A stretch of 64,000 nt of DNA from Ideonella sp. (GCA_016721465.1 JADKIA010000027.1:1-64000), one strand, 5' to 3'; shown: positions 1 to 9,215, counted from the stretch's first letter. Translations and numbers: made by a program. Notes: generated from the sequence alone by a model not told the origin.

Positions 1-219
1 GGTGGAGCAACCGCACTGGCCGCTGGAGGGAACCGACATCGCCGGCGTGCAGCGCCGTCCCCAGCGGATCTACGAGCGCGTGGCCCGAGCAGGTAGCCTG
101 ACCCCGTCGCGCCAAACAGCGAACGACCAGACGACTTGTCGCGTGAGCTCGGTATTGCTACGGAAGGAGACGAGGATCGCGCACATCGGCAGGCGGGCGA
201 TGATGGAGAATGCGCGCTG

Positions 220-1565
220 ATGGTTCACATGCCCGAAGCCCAAGAGATCAAAGCGCTGAAGAAGCCGTTGACGCTGGCGCACGGCGAGCTTCGCGCGTTG
301 CGCAACTGACCGCGACCTGCCTAGGGAACAGCCAACCGGTTTCAAGCGCCAGCTCTTCGATGCGCAAGAGCGAAGTCGCGCGCACCAGGAAGGACCCGTT
401 CTTCAACGAAGCCGAGGTCGAGGCGCAGCCCAGCCTGCCGCCGTGGCGAGACCGAAGACGAAAGATCGAGGTGCCGAAGGACCGACGTCGCAAGACCGGT
501 ACCAAACGCGACGCAAGCCGCCGGGATCCCGGCCCCTGGCACGCGATGCGGCGCCACGAACTGCCTGAAGACGAGCGCGCGTGTGCCCGCACGACGGCGC
601 GGCTCGCGCGAGATCGGCGGGAAGCCGAAGCGAGGCGAATGGTGGTCATCCCCGCGCAGCAGGCGCGCGTGATCCGGCATGAGGCGGTGAAGTACGCGCT
701 GCCAAGCCGACGACGGCCTGCGCTCCGGCCCGAAGCCGCCGCAGGGTCATCCCCAAGGGCCTGCTCAGCGAGGCGGCGCTGGCCTGCGGGGGATCACATC
801 GAAGTTCTGGATGGGCTGCCGCTGTACCGGCAGGCCGCATTGCTGGGCCGCTTCGGTGGCACGGATCTGTCGCGCAACACGCGGGCCGCCAGCGTCGTGC
901 GGGTAGGCGGCAGGACGCAACCGGTGATCAACCCGACACGCGACGCGCTACTGATTCGTTCATCGTTCACGGCGACGAAAACCGAGGTGCAGGTGCCCGC
1001 GGAACCTGGGACGAAAAGCCCAGGCCAAGAGCCGCATGTGGGTGCAGATGACCCAGCCAGCGGCGAGGACGGTACCGGGCCGCCGATCCGGCTGTTCGGT
1101 TACTCACCCAGCCGCAGCACGCACGCGGCCGGGACACTGTATGAGGGCATCGCGGCGCGGCGAGCGACGGTCGAGCCTGGCAGCCATGCCGAGCAGCACG
1201 GCTGGTGCACCGGGCTGGCGGCGCAGCCGCCGGTACTCACGAGGCGCAGGCGCTGCCCGCGACAAGCGCGGGCCGAGAGCCGGCGCGCCCGAGCCCGGCC
1301 GGCGGTAAAGTCGAGGCACGCTCGCCGCGACGACTCGATGCCCATGCACTGCGCGGCAGCGCACGCGGCACAGCAAACCGGTGCTCGAGCAGATCGAGGC
1401 CCTGGCGCTGCAGCATCTGCATGGCGTGCTGCCGGGTAGCCTGCTGGGCGAGGCACTGCACTACCTCACCGCGCAATGGCCCAAGCTCGTTCCGCTACGC
1501 GGGCCAAGACCGTCGAAGACTACGAGGCCCTGCTGCCCTGGCGCCTTGCCGCGGCTGATCGCTGA
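220..1565 (+). pseudogene. Decayed IS66-family transposase (TnpC-type)
   Basis: Fragments of an IS66 transposase can be read in order but in several frames. There is an N-terminal stretch (MPEAQEIKALKKPL, LAHGELRALRN), then DGLPLYRQAALLGRFG, then PPIRLFGYSPSRSTHAAGTLYEGI. Near the end come EQIEALALQHLHGVLPGSLLGEALHYL (split here across frames) and finally EDYEALLPWRLAAAD before a stop. An early stop follows the N-terminal fragment. The block between the TAQWPKL motif and the C-terminal tail, where IS66 transposases normally carry the ENAIRPF motif with the last catalytic Glu, is missing. The copy is therefore inactive. No terminal inverted repeats or tnpA/tnpB genes were recognised nearby; bases 1-219 contain nothing I can identify. 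Confidence 0.8.
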
Positions 1566-1618
1566 TCAACAACCGGCGCACGGCGCAAGGACGCGGTTGA
1601 TTGACCGCTTACCAAACA

Positions 1619-1647
1619 AAAAGGGCCCAGCACAGCTGGGCCCTTTT
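1619..1647. terminator. Bidirectional intrinsic terminator
   Basis: A perfect 9-bp stem (GGGCCCAGC / GCTGGGCCC) closes a 3-nt ACA loop. It is flanked by A-runs on the left and a T-run on the right, so both strands have a GC stem followed by U-rich RNA. It sits 44 bp past the stop of the minus-strand PEP-CTERM gene and 54 bp past the end of the transposase remnant. Confidence 0.85.
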
Positions 1648-1690
1648 GAACTTGCGAGCGGCGCTCTCAGAGCGCCACACCACCTGACGA

Positions 1691-2376
1691 TCAGGCCTTG
1701 CGGCGAGTGCGCAAAGTGAGACCTGCCATTACCAGTCCTACCAATGCCAAAGAGCCGGGCTCAGGTGCCTGATGAATGGCGTCTGACGTATAGGTGTACT
1801 CGACGGTGGCTCCACATCCGCCTGTAGTGGGATGGGAGACCCCGATTGAAGTGTTGCTACCGGCATTTGAAGTGAAGGCGGTTACGGATAGACACGAGAT
1901 AGTAAAGGTGCCGTTGGCATCTTGCAACTCCGCTACGAACGTCGAGAGATCGAGATCAAGCGATGCAGTGATGGGCAGCTGTCCTGAGTCATAGCTGTAG
2001 ACCCCACCATTGCCGCCCACAGTCTGAGCGCCAGTCGTGTAGCTCAATCCCAAGTCACCTCCTGGGATACCACTGAACAATGCGTCGACCGAAGCCATAT
2101 CGCTGTGAAAACCAAAATCCATCCGCTGCGTCCCATTCAAATCAGCGCTCGACGTGCCGTTGTTTGTGAAGGTAATGCTGCCTTTGATGCCGGCGGTGAT
2201 GGTCAAAGACACGCTATCCAGGTGCCCCAAACTTGGGTCGAAAAGTGAAGCGTACCGGTTTGCGAGACCTCCGGGTTCACAAGCCCAAACTGGAAGCTGT
2301 TGGACGAAGTGAACGTGTCGGCGTTGGCAGAGCCAACAACTAGGACCGACGCCGCGATGAGCGAGAGGCGTTTCAT
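1691..2376 (-). pseudogene. PEP-CTERM-anchored exported protein, frameshifted
   Basis: The gene reads as a signal peptide (MKRLSLIAASVLVVGSANA), a beta-rich body and a C-terminal PEP-CTERM sorting tail: PEPGSLALVG, a hydrophobic helix, then a basic end (RTRRKA). Such proteins are exported and processed by exosortase in EPS-producing Gram-negatives. The reading frame breaks at a run of four A (2241-2244, plus strand). One added base would join GTLHF to FDPSLGHLDSVSL and restore one protein of about 228 residues. A one-base loss in a homopolymer may be a sequencing error, so this may be an intact gene. The body resembles choice-of-anchor PEP-CTERM proteins of unknown role. No exosortase gene lies in the window. 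Confidence 0.7.
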
Positions 2377-2451
2377 GGGGCAGCTCCTGGAAATCAATGA
2401 ACGGTTGGGCAACTCGGGATCGGTGAGACAAGCCTCACATGTGTGGAGCAC

Positions 2452-2468
2452 AAGCGAGTTTCATACCA
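2452..2468 (-). promoter_or_regulatory. Possible sigma-54 promoter of the PEP-CTERM gene
   Basis: On the minus strand the sequence TGGTATGAAACTCGCT keeps the invariant GG and GC dinucleotides 10 bp apart, as in -24/-12 promoters, but differs from the consensus at three other positions. It would start transcription roughly 65 nt before the ATG. PEP-CTERM genes are known to be controlled by PrsK/PrsR and RpoN in some betaproteobacteria, which is why the match was considered. The rest of 2377-2681 holds no gene I can support, only a GC hairpin near 2574-2591 without a T-tract. Confidence 0.25.
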
Positions 2469-2681
2469 AAGCGCAGTCGCGGAAAAAAGACTATATAAAT
2501 CAACCTATTAGGGGAGCGATTTGAACCTGATCGGACTTGGCTGTAAAGGCCACCGACACGATACTACCCATCCTCCCCCGCACTTGCGGGGGCCGCGACT
2601 TGCTGGGTGTGCGTTTCGGCATGCGGGATGAACTGCGAGATTGATCTCGATCAACGATCGGGCGCGGCTCGCGTCGCCAAT

Positions 2682-3851
2682 TCAGGCCGATGCCAGGCCG
2701 CGTCGGAGCCACGATGTCGTTTGGATTGGCCTAGCCACTAGCCTCAGGTCGTCCCCTACTCTCGCGACGTCGGTGAATTCAAATCCCTTGGCCTGAGCCA
2801 AGGCATTGAACGGCCCCAGCGACGCCATGGAGCGGCCGTCGCCGAGCAGCGTCGGGGCCAGGTAGACCAGCAACTCGTCCACCAGATTGGCCTGCAGCAA
2901 TGCCGCATTCAATTTGGCCCCTGCCTCCACATGCAATTCATTCACACCGAGCCGGGCCAGGTGCACTAGCAACCCAGCCAGGTCGACCTGACCGTTGGAG
3001 CCCGTGATGGCGACAAGATGCGCGTCGCCTGAAAGGACTTCAATTCGAGCCGCGGGCGCCCCGGCATGAGCGATCAAAGCTTGCCCTGGCGCTTGAAGGA
3101 GGCGCGCGGAAGGCGGGGTCTGTAGCATGGAATCGACCACCACGCGCAGCGGTTGCACGTGCGTTGGCACCTTGCGCACGTCCAGCCTCGGGTCGTCGCT
3201 GAGCACGGTGCCGATGCCAGTGAGCACGGCGCCGGCACGTCGTCGCCAGGCATGGCCATCCGCTCGGGCCTCGGCGCCGGTGATCCACTGACTCACCCCG
3301 TTGGGCAAGGCGGTGCGACCGTCCAGCGAGGCGGCGATCTTCAATCGCACCCACGGGCGCTGGCGCAGCACACGGGACAGGAATCCGATGTTGAGCTCGC
3401 ACGCGGCCGTGACCACAGGGCCGGGCGGGGCGACGGTCACGTCAATGCCGGCCGCGCGCAGGCGGGCGATGCCAAGGCCGGCCACCTGGGGGAACGGATC
3501 GACCATCGCGACGACCACGCGGGCGAGGCCGGCGCCGATCAAGGCATCACAACAAGGCGGTGTGCGCCCATGGTGGGCGCAGGGCTCCAGGCTGACCCAT
3601 GCCGTGCCCCCCTGCACATCGATGCCCGCCGCCGCCGCTGCACGCAGCGCCATCACTTCGGCATGGGGGCCACCAACTTGTTGGGTGAATCCCTCGCCGG
3701 CCAGGCGGCCGTCGGCGGTGTGCAGCACACAGCCGACGCGCGGGTTGGGCTCGGACAACCCAATGGCGCCGGCCGCCAGCTCATTCGCGCGGGCCAGCAG
3801 CACTTCATCATTCGGCTGCAGCGCCGCGCCGGGCGGTGGGGCCACGGTCAA
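2682..3851 (-). CDS. ribD: Riboflavin biosynthesis bifunctional deaminase/reductase
   Basis: RibD catalyses the second and third steps of riboflavin synthesis: deamination of the diaminopyrimidine, then reduction of its ribosyl side chain. The N-terminal deaminase domain has the zinc-site motifs GGPHAEV and PCAHHGRTPPCCDAL. The C-terminal reductase domain has VRLKIAASLDGRTALPNG and LHVEAGAKLNAALL. Length is about 389 aa, normal for the family. No ATG is available. The best start is TTG at 3851, which overlaps the stop of the upstream pilV gene (TTGA); GTG at 3845 is the alternative. It is the last gene of the glyA-nrdR-pilin block, so translation is probably coupled to pilV. Confidence 0.92.
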   Translation of the reverse strand: MTVAPPPGAALQPNDEVLLARANELAAGAIGLSEPNPRVGCVLHTADGRLAGEGFTQQVGGPHAEVMALRAAAAAGIDVQGGTAWVSLEPCAHHGRTPPCCDALIGAGLARVVVAMVDPFPQVAGLGIARLRAAGIDVTVAPPGPVVTAACELNIGFLSRVLRQRPWVRLKIAASLDGRTALPNGVSQWITGAEARADGHAWRRRAGAVLTGIGTVLSDDPRLDVRKVPTHVQPLRVVVDSMLQTPPSARLLQAPGQALIAHAGAPAARIEVLSGDAHLVAITGSNGQVDLAGLLVHLARLGVNELHVEAGAKLNAALLQANLVDELLVYLAPTLLGDGRSMASLGPFNALAQAKGFEFTDVARVGDDLRLVARPIQTTSWLRRGLASA

Positions 3852-5242
3852 GGCTGGTGCTGGCGTGTGTTGGAGTTGACGAAGTCGCCCGCGCCCGGGT
3901 TGGCGGCCACATCCGTCGGGCAAGCCTTGGCGCCATGGACGACCAGGAAGTTCTGGTTGATCAGGTTGCCGCGCACGTTCAGGTAGTCGAGCGGATGGTC
4001 GGTGTTGGTGGTGACGTCGCTGGCGGCCAATGTGTAACGGCAAACGCGGTAGGTGCCTGCAGCATTGCCGACCAACCAGGCGGCACCACTGCCGTCGTCA
4101 AGGTAGCTGCCGGGCACCAGTACCGGCCGCCCGTTCCAGCTCTTGGTGGCGTTGGCCGTGGTGTCTGGGTAAACGACACAGAAGTATTCCACCGCCACCT
4201 GCGCGGCCGCCACGATGGATGTGGCCGGTGCATTGCTGTAGCACTGATCCGATGGCACGGGACGATTGCCCGAGGTGATGCCGGCCAAAACGCCCAAGGG
4301 CAAGGCCGGCCAACGCGGGTTCTCTGAATCCGACGCGGCCAGCGCATAGGACGCTTCATTCGCCACATCGGCTGGCGCTGGGAATGGCGTGACCCAAGGG
4401 CTGGCGTGAACGACAGGCGCGAAGTTGAGCGTGCCCGCTGCAATGGGCTTGAACGCACTGGTGCCGTTGTTGAGATCGGTGGTGACACCGCGCAGATTGA
4501 AGCGCACCAGGCCGGCAAGCAGTTGTGCCTTGGTGGCCGTGCAGTTCACGCCCACCACAACATCACCCGCATTCAGCAAGTCCGACGTCTGCCCGGCCAA
4601 CACCGTGCACACGCTGGTGATCACGCCCGTGGTGTTGTTGAAGGTCCAGGCCACCGTGCCGCCTTCGACAGGCTTGAACGCACTTTCGCCATTGCCCATG
4701 TCGTGGGCCCGCACGGGGATGGTGGGGTGGCGCGACCTGCGCTGGGCCGCAGCGGTGCGGGTCGGCACCAACGAGGCCAGGCCCGACAATACCGGAGCCG
4801 CGGCGGCCAAAGTGTCCCCGAGCACCACGCTCTGGGCATTGCCCAGCCGGTCTTGCCAGGTGACTTCGACGGCGATGGCCTTCTGCGACGAACCGGCCGG
4901 TGTGACCACCCGGCGATTCAGGGTGAAGCTCGCGTTGGAATGGTCGCCCGGCAAGCTCACATTGGTGCCGAGTCGCTCGACAACCTCGTCCCAACCCAGC
5001 GGCGCGCCGGCCACCGCGGCCACTTCACGAAAGGTGCGCAGCTGCTCGATTTCCTCTTCGGCGATGCGGGTGGCCTCGGTGCGTTGCTTGGCCACGTCGG
5101 CATTGATGTGCAAGGTGGTCTGCACGCCCATTATCGCGAGCATGCCAAAGGCCATGACGGCCATCGCCACCAGGGCCTCGATCAGTGAGACGCCACGGCC
5201 ACGGTTCAGCGGGCGCGCGACATGACGGATATGGGGGGTCAT
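3848..5242 (-). CDS. pilV: Type IV minor pilin PilV-like with long C-terminal domain
   Basis: The prepilin cleavage motif GRG|VSLIEALVAM, with Glu at +5, starts an N-terminal hydrophobic helix, as in PilV/GspI-type minor pseudopilins. The protein is about 464 aa, much longer than a typical PilV of about 170-200 aa. Residues from about 190 onward form an extra domain rich in Asn/Thr/Gly with several Cys, which I do not recognise. PilV-type subunits join the PilW-PilX tip complex that primes pilus assembly, so the extension could be exposed at the tip (inference). The stop overlaps the ribD start, and the gene starts 8 nt after the pilX stop. Confidence 0.8.
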   Translation of the reverse strand: MTPHIRHVARPLNRGRGVSLIEALVAMAVMAFGMLAIMGVQTTLHINADVAKQRTEATRIAEEEIEQLRTFREVAAVAGAPLGWDEVVERLGTNVSLPGDHSNASFTLNRRVVTPAGSSQKAIAVEVTWQDRLGNAQSVVLGDTLAAAAPVLSGLASLVPTRTAAAQRRSRHPTIPVRAHDMGNGESAFKPVEGGTVAWTFNNTTGVITSVCTVLAGQTSDLLNAGDVVVGVNCTATKAQLLAGLVRFNLRGVTTDLNNGTSAFKPIAAGTLNFAPVVHASPWVTPFPAPADVANEASYALAASDSENPRWPALPLGVLAGITSGNRPVPSDQCYSNAPATSIVAAAQVAVEYFCVVYPDTTANATKSWNGRPVLVPGSYLDDGSGAAWLVGNAAGTYRVCRYTLAASDVTTNTDHPLDYLNVRGNLINQNFLVVHGAKACPTDVAANPGAGDFVNSNTRQHQP

Positions 5243-5250
5243 GGCATGCC

Positions 5251-6570
5251 CTATCGAGTGGGAACGACCTGCCAGCTGCCAGGCTGGCGGACGAACGAGC
5301 CGTAGCCCCGGTTGATGCGCTCCATCATGTCGGCGTCGTAGGCCACCGTGACCGGGCTGGCCCCCACGAAGTCGCGGCTGGCAACCACCGCGCCACGCAC
5401 CAGGGAGCCGGCGGCTGTGGCGTTCCACAGCACGTCGCGCCCGCTGTAGATGAAGCCGTTGACCGTGATCTGGGCCGACAGCGCGACATCACCGCTGGCC
5501 ACCAACATCAAGGGCTGTACGGCAGAACCCAAGGTGCCAGCGCTGTTCAGGTCGATGCTGCCGTCGATCCAGACGATGCGGCCGGGGTTGTTGGCGACCG
5601 CCGTGGCGAACGCAGGCGTCGCGCTGGTGCAGCCGCCGGCACAGTCCACGAACACACTGGCCGGTTGCCGGCTGTAGGTGGCGGCGTCCATCCCGAACAT
5701 CGACTGGAAGAACTGCGGCGTGTTGGACAGCAGGCCCAGCGCAGCATCCTGCGCAATGCTGGTGTTCTCAGCCAAGGTGCCCGCGGGCCCCAGGAGATTT
5801 GCGATGTCCAGCGTGGCCGCCGGCATGGGATTGGCATTGCCATAGTGGATCGTGAAGCCACTCTTGGGGTCGGGGTTGCTGACAGTAAGCACGGTGGCCG
5901 GCGGGTTCATCGCGATGGCATTGCCGGCCGTCAAGGCCGCCACCGGCAGCACCGAAAGCGCACGGACCAGGGCCAGGTTCACCCGCACCCGGTTGTAGTT
6001 GCCGAATTCGCCAAAGGCCATTGCCGTCGACGATTCATGGCTGCCGCGGACATCCACCTTGAGCAGGCCGGGCATGCCGCCACTGTCGATCTCGACCTGG
6101 AAGGTCGGTGCGGAATTCGCAGGAAATGCCAAGGCGGGCTGCGGCACCGCCAAGTCCGGGCATTTGCAGGTCCAACCCGCGTTGGTCATCACACAGGAGG
6201 GTGTGAACAACGAGTTTGCCGCGCCCCACTTCGGCACGCTGTAGGTGCCGTCGGGTTGAAGGATGGTGTACCGATCGCGGAAGCTCAGGTCGGCCGCGAC
6301 TGGCGCTGCCGGCGCCATGCAGTTGGCGTCGACCCGCGCACCACTCAACATCGCGATGGCCCAATCGATGCCCGCATCCGCCGCGCTCATCGCTGCGGTG
6401 GCGCGAAAGTTGTTGATCGACATGCGCTGCTCATAGAGCAGGTTGCGGTTGGTGTAGGCCGCGACCATCGCCATGACGAAGAACAGCACCATCACCATGG
6501 TGAGCGTGGCGACGCCAAGACGTGAACGTCGCGGTGCGCACCCTGTGCGTGCAATCGCGGCGCGGCTCAT
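5251..6570 (-). CDS. pilX: Type IV pilus minor component PilX-like
   Basis: The N-terminus has a basic stretch followed by a hydrophobic helix (GVATLTMVMVLFFVMAM) and then TNRNLLYEQR, the pattern of the PilX N-terminal domain found in Burkholderiales minor-pilin operons. The usual Glu at +5 is absent, as in many PilX/GspK-type subunits. The protein is about 439 aa and continues into a long Ala/Gly/Asn-rich region. It would be part of the tip complex with PilV and PilW. The start ATG overlaps the pilW stop (ATGA), so translation is coupled. Confidence 0.78.
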   Translation of the reverse strand: MSRAAIARTGCAPRRSRLGVATLTMVMVLFFVMAMVAAYTNRNLLYEQRMSINNFRATAAMSAADAGIDWAIAMLSGARVDANCMAPAAPVAADLSFRDRYTILQPDGTYSVPKWGAANSLFTPSCVMTNAGWTCKCPDLAVPQPALAFPANSAPTFQVEIDSGGMPGLLKVDVRGSHESSTAMAFGEFGNYNRVRVNLALVRALSVLPVAALTAGNAIAMNPPATVLTVSNPDPKSGFTIHYGNANPMPAATLDIANLLGPAGTLAENTSIAQDAALGLLSNTPQFFQSMFGMDAATYSRQPASVFVDCAGGCTSATPAFATAVANNPGRIVWIDGSIDLNSAGTLGSAVQPLMLVASGDVALSAQITVNGFIYSGRDVLWNATAAGSLVRGAVVASRDFVGASPVTVAYDADMMERINRGYGSFVRQPGSWQVVPTR

Positions 6571-7283
6571 GGCGGGCACGCCCCAGTGACGTCGTCGTTG
6601 CGCAGGCGCACACCGCTGCGCACCGACCGCACCACGGTGGCGTCGTGAACGGCTTGCCCGGTGATCTGGATGGTCACATCGCGCACCTTCTGCCGAGGCC
6701 AACAGGCCGTGCCCCCGCCGGCGCACGGATTGGCACAGGGCACCACCAGCACCTGCTCATTGGGCGTCATGTCGAACTGTGTGACGCGCATGACATTGGA
6801 ATCGGTCAAGGCCTGCCACCCGGCGGCGCCCACCAGCGATTCAATGGTTCCGCTGGCCGAATTCAAGGCAAAACCGAACTTCTCATCCGGATCGGACACG
6901 CCGTTCTCGGCCGCTGAAGAGAGCGCCTTCGAATAGGAAAACGTCACCTCATCGTCACGCCCACCACTGCCCGCCGATTTGTCGAAGCTCTGATACATGT
7001 TCGGCACTACCGATGCGCCCCAGGTGGTCGTGGCCGCCTTGCCCCAATACCCACTGCGCCGGACTTCACGGGCAATCAGGTCGGCTGTGGTTCGCAGGTC
7101 TTGCTGCATCTGGGTTTCCAGCAGCAGCAATCGGTTGTCCGAGAGTTGGTTGCTGGTCACCAGGGTGGCGCCGGCCAAGATGAACAGGCCGACCGCGATG
7201 CCGACCAGCAATTCGACAATCGACAGACCACGTATCGTTGGGTTGCGGCGCCACATGTGGGGCCCGACGGTCAGACTGGGCAT
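6567..7283 (-). CDS. pilW: Type IV minor pilin PilW
   Basis: A class III prepilin leader ends in TIRG, and the mature N-terminus begins LSIVELLVGIAVGLF, with Glu at +5 and the usual long hydrophobic helix. Downstream, MQQDLRTTADLIAREVRRSGYW is the characteristic PilW region after the helix (residues about 60-85). About 238 aa, shorter than many PilW proteins. It belongs to the inner-membrane priming complex of pilus assembly. It overlaps the upstream fimT-like gene by 13 nt and pilX by 4 nt. Confidence 0.85.
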   Translation of the reverse strand: MPSLTVGPHMWRRNPTIRGLSIVELLVGIAVGLFILAGATLVTSNQLSDNRLLLLETQMQQDLRTTADLIAREVRRSGYWGKAATTTWGASVVPNMYQSFDKSAGSGGRDDEVTFSYSKALSSAAENGVSDPDEKFGFALNSASGTIESLVGAAGWQALTDSNVMRVTQFDMTPNEQVLVVPCANPCAGGGTACWPRQKVRDVTIQITGQAVHDATVVRSVRSGVRLRNDDVTGACPP

Positions 7284-7876
7284 GCTGGGTACCCCACGAT
7301 TCTGGAACCAGCCGGTGCGCAGACTTGTGGCCGACCGGTCGCATTGGTCACCACGTTTAATACGCGCGAGTCTTGGCCGTCGACCTTGACCACTTGAGTT
7401 GCAACGCCGACGGGCAGTTTAGGATACCCATTGGGCGCCATGAACGCGAAGTCGCCGTTCAGTGGGCTGATGGCTACCTTCGTACTAACAAGTGAGGTTA
7501 CGGTCTTCAATTCGACCAGAGTGTCCCAGTCCTCCCGCAGATTGGGGTCCGCGCTCTGGTTGCAGGCATTGCCTGCACCCTTCGTGCAGTTACACGCCAT
7601 GTTGTTGTAGCGCGTGTGAACCACGTAGCACGTCTGGCTGCCCGCGACCTGTTTGAACGCAATCACTACCCGCTGGTTGCGCTTGATGGACTCGCCCCGC
7701 CCGAAGCGAATGTCCGCTGCAACCTCTGCGGCATTGGCCTTGACGCGCTGGATCACGATCCAGTCGACGGCCGATGGCATCGTCAGTGTCAGGATAACGC
7801 TCAGGATGGCCACGGTGACCAAGGCCTCGATGAGCGTGAAGCCTCGGCGCATCGGGTTGATCAGGTTGCGCTTCAT
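7271..7876 (-). CDS. GspH/FimT family pseudopilin (second copy)
   Basis: The prepilin motif MRRG|FTLIEALVTVAIL sits at residue 9, followed by a hydrophobic helix and a roughly 170-residue globular part with Cys pairs near the middle and the C-terminus (PQVCAPAG, GYPACPV). This matches the GspH/FimT pseudopilin family. About 201 aa. The start ATG overlaps the stop of the upstream pilE-like gene (ATGA) and the gene runs into pilW. It is one of two FimT-like genes in the operon and differs clearly in sequence from the one at 8466-9044. Confidence 0.85.
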   Translation of the reverse strand: MKRNLINPMRRGFTLIEALVTVAILSVILTLTMPSAVDWIVIQRVKANAAEVAADIRFGRGESIKRNQRVVIAFKQVAGSQTCYVVHTRYNNMACNCTKGAGNACNQSADPNLREDWDTLVELKTVTSLVSTKVAISPLNGDFAFMAPNGYPKLPVGVATQVVKVDGQDSRVLNVVTNATGRPQVCAPAGSRIVGYPACPV

Positions 7877-8355
7877 TTGACCCAGCATGGGTTGTTGGCC
7901 GAGGTGTTGAGCGTGCTGCCGTCGCTCGAGCCGTATTCGGTCAAACCCGCATTCACGCCGCCGCCATCCACCATGCGGATCTGCAGCACCTGGCACTTGG
8001 TGTCGCTGGCCTGCGGTGAACCCGACCTGGCGGTGGCCGTGACCGTGTAGGTCTTCGCATCGTTGTTCGTGACCGCCACGTCGTAGTGGCCATCCGGCGA
8101 GGTGCTCGACACCTTCAAGCCCGCAGCGCTGAGATCCGCCGTGTAGGTGCCATTGTTGGCTCGCCACCGCTCCTGGGCGTGCTGCACTCTGGCCAGCGCG
8201 GCCACCGCATCCGAGCGACGGCTCTTGCGCAGCGAATCCATGAAACTCGGGTAGGCCAGCGCGGCCAGAACGCCAACGATGGCCACGGTGACCATCAACT
8301 CGATCAAGGTGAACCCCGAGGGCACCGGGCGCGGCAAGGACTGGTGATCAGGCAT
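7873..8355 (-). CDS. pilE: Type IV pilin PilE-like
   Basis: The leader ends in PSG and the mature protein starts FTLIELMVTVAIVGVLAALAYP, the canonical type IV pilin N-terminus with Glu at +5. The following FMDSLRKSRRSDAVAALARVQHAQERW is typical of the PilE minor pilin that bridges the PilVWX tip to the shaft. About 160 aa. Two Cys lie in the C-terminal half (KCQV, NPCWVK), able to form the D-region disulphide. There are 110 bp to the upstream fimT-like gene, so a separate promoter is possible. Confidence 0.87.
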   Translation of the reverse strand: MPDHQSLPRPVPSGFTLIELMVTVAIVGVLAALAYPSFMDSLRKSRRSDAVAALARVQHAQERWRANNGTYTADLSAAGLKVSSTSPDGHYDVAVTNNDAKTYTVTATARSGSPQASDTKCQVLQIRMVDGGGVNAGLTEYGSSDGSTLNTSANNPCWVK

Positions 8356-8465
8356 GGCCGGATTGTCTCGAACCGACGCCGCCTTCGATGCCAGTTTGGG
8401 CACCACCCATCGGCTCAAGGCGACCGTCCATCGTGCCGGCACCCTTTCATGGGGTTGGGCCGCAT

Positions 8466-9044
8466 TCAGCAGGCTTTGTAGCCCTCGGGCTTGGGATCGG
8501 GCGAGCAGGTGCGGATTCGGCCCATCACGTTGACCACCTGGTGCAAGCTGCGCCCGGATGAGTCGGCCAGCTTGATCGTGGCGGTGGGCGTCACCGTGCC
8601 GCGGTAGGCGCTGAAGGCCAAGGACAGGTTGTTGGTGAGGTAGGCCACGCCGGTCTTGGCGTCGTGGCGTTGCAGGTGGGTGACTTCCGCGTCGCCCTCG
8701 CACACGGCCGGGCCGGCAGCGCCGCAGGTGCAGGCGTCCTTCGGCCCGGTGTGGATCAGGACGCAGCTGCCCTGGGCCAGCGGCTGAATCGCCAGCCGCA
8801 CCGTCTGGCCCTTCAGGATGGCCGTGGACTTGGCCAGTTGCAGTTCGCTCTCCAGCTCAGCCGCCGTGGCCTGCAGGCGCTGGCTCAGCGTCAGCTTGCG
8901 CATGCCGTCGATGGACGCCGTCAGCGCCGAGGCGGTGATGGAAACCGTCATCAACAGCTCGATGGCCGTCAGGCCGCGCTGGCGCAGGCGCTGGCAGGCG
9001 GTGTGGCGGTTGCTTGATTTGGCGGACGGGTGGGTGTGGGACAT
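8466..9044 (-). CDS. fimT: GspH/FimT family pseudopilin
   Basis: The prepilin motif RQRG|LTAIELLMTVSI has Leu instead of Phe at +1 but keeps Glu at +5, and a hydrophobic segment follows. The body contains LQATAAELESELQLAKSTA, a typical helix of the GspH/FimT family, and ends in a Cys-containing tail (TCSPDPKPEGYKAC). About 192 aa. It is the first pilin gene after nrdR in the direction of transcription, separated by about 170 bp in which I see no clear promoter. Confidence 0.85.
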   Translation of the reverse strand: MSHTHPSAKSSNRHTACQRLRQRGLTAIELLMTVSITASALTASIDGMRKLTLSQRLQATAAELESELQLAKSTAILKGQTVRLAIQPLAQGSCVLIHTGPKDACTCGAAGPAVCEGDAEVTHLQRHDAKTGVAYLTNNLSLAFSAYRGTVTPTATIKLADSSGRSLHQVVNVMGRIRTCSPDPKPEGYKAC

Positions 9045-9215
9045 CTCGCTCTCCTGATGCGTGGATCGGTAGAGCGAAATTTAGAAGCCGGCGTGAGTTT
9101 GCGCGTCGCCCTGGCAGGGGGAGCGCGCATCCAACAAGGTGGGCCCCCGAGTGGGGGTATGAACTGGAACAGCCAGGCGGATGGGGTGGACCACGAGCCC
9201 GCCCGGGGCGTGCGC

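Noticed and set aside
2500..2712. Short minus-strand ORF between the PEP-CTERM gene and ribD
   Set aside because: No ribosome site, no recognisable domain and Arg/Ser-rich composition typical of a chance frame.
3153..6525. Long plus-strand ORFs opposite ribD, pilV and pilX
   Set aside because: They are antisense shadows of well-supported minus-strand genes in GC-rich DNA, His/Arg-rich and without family similarity.
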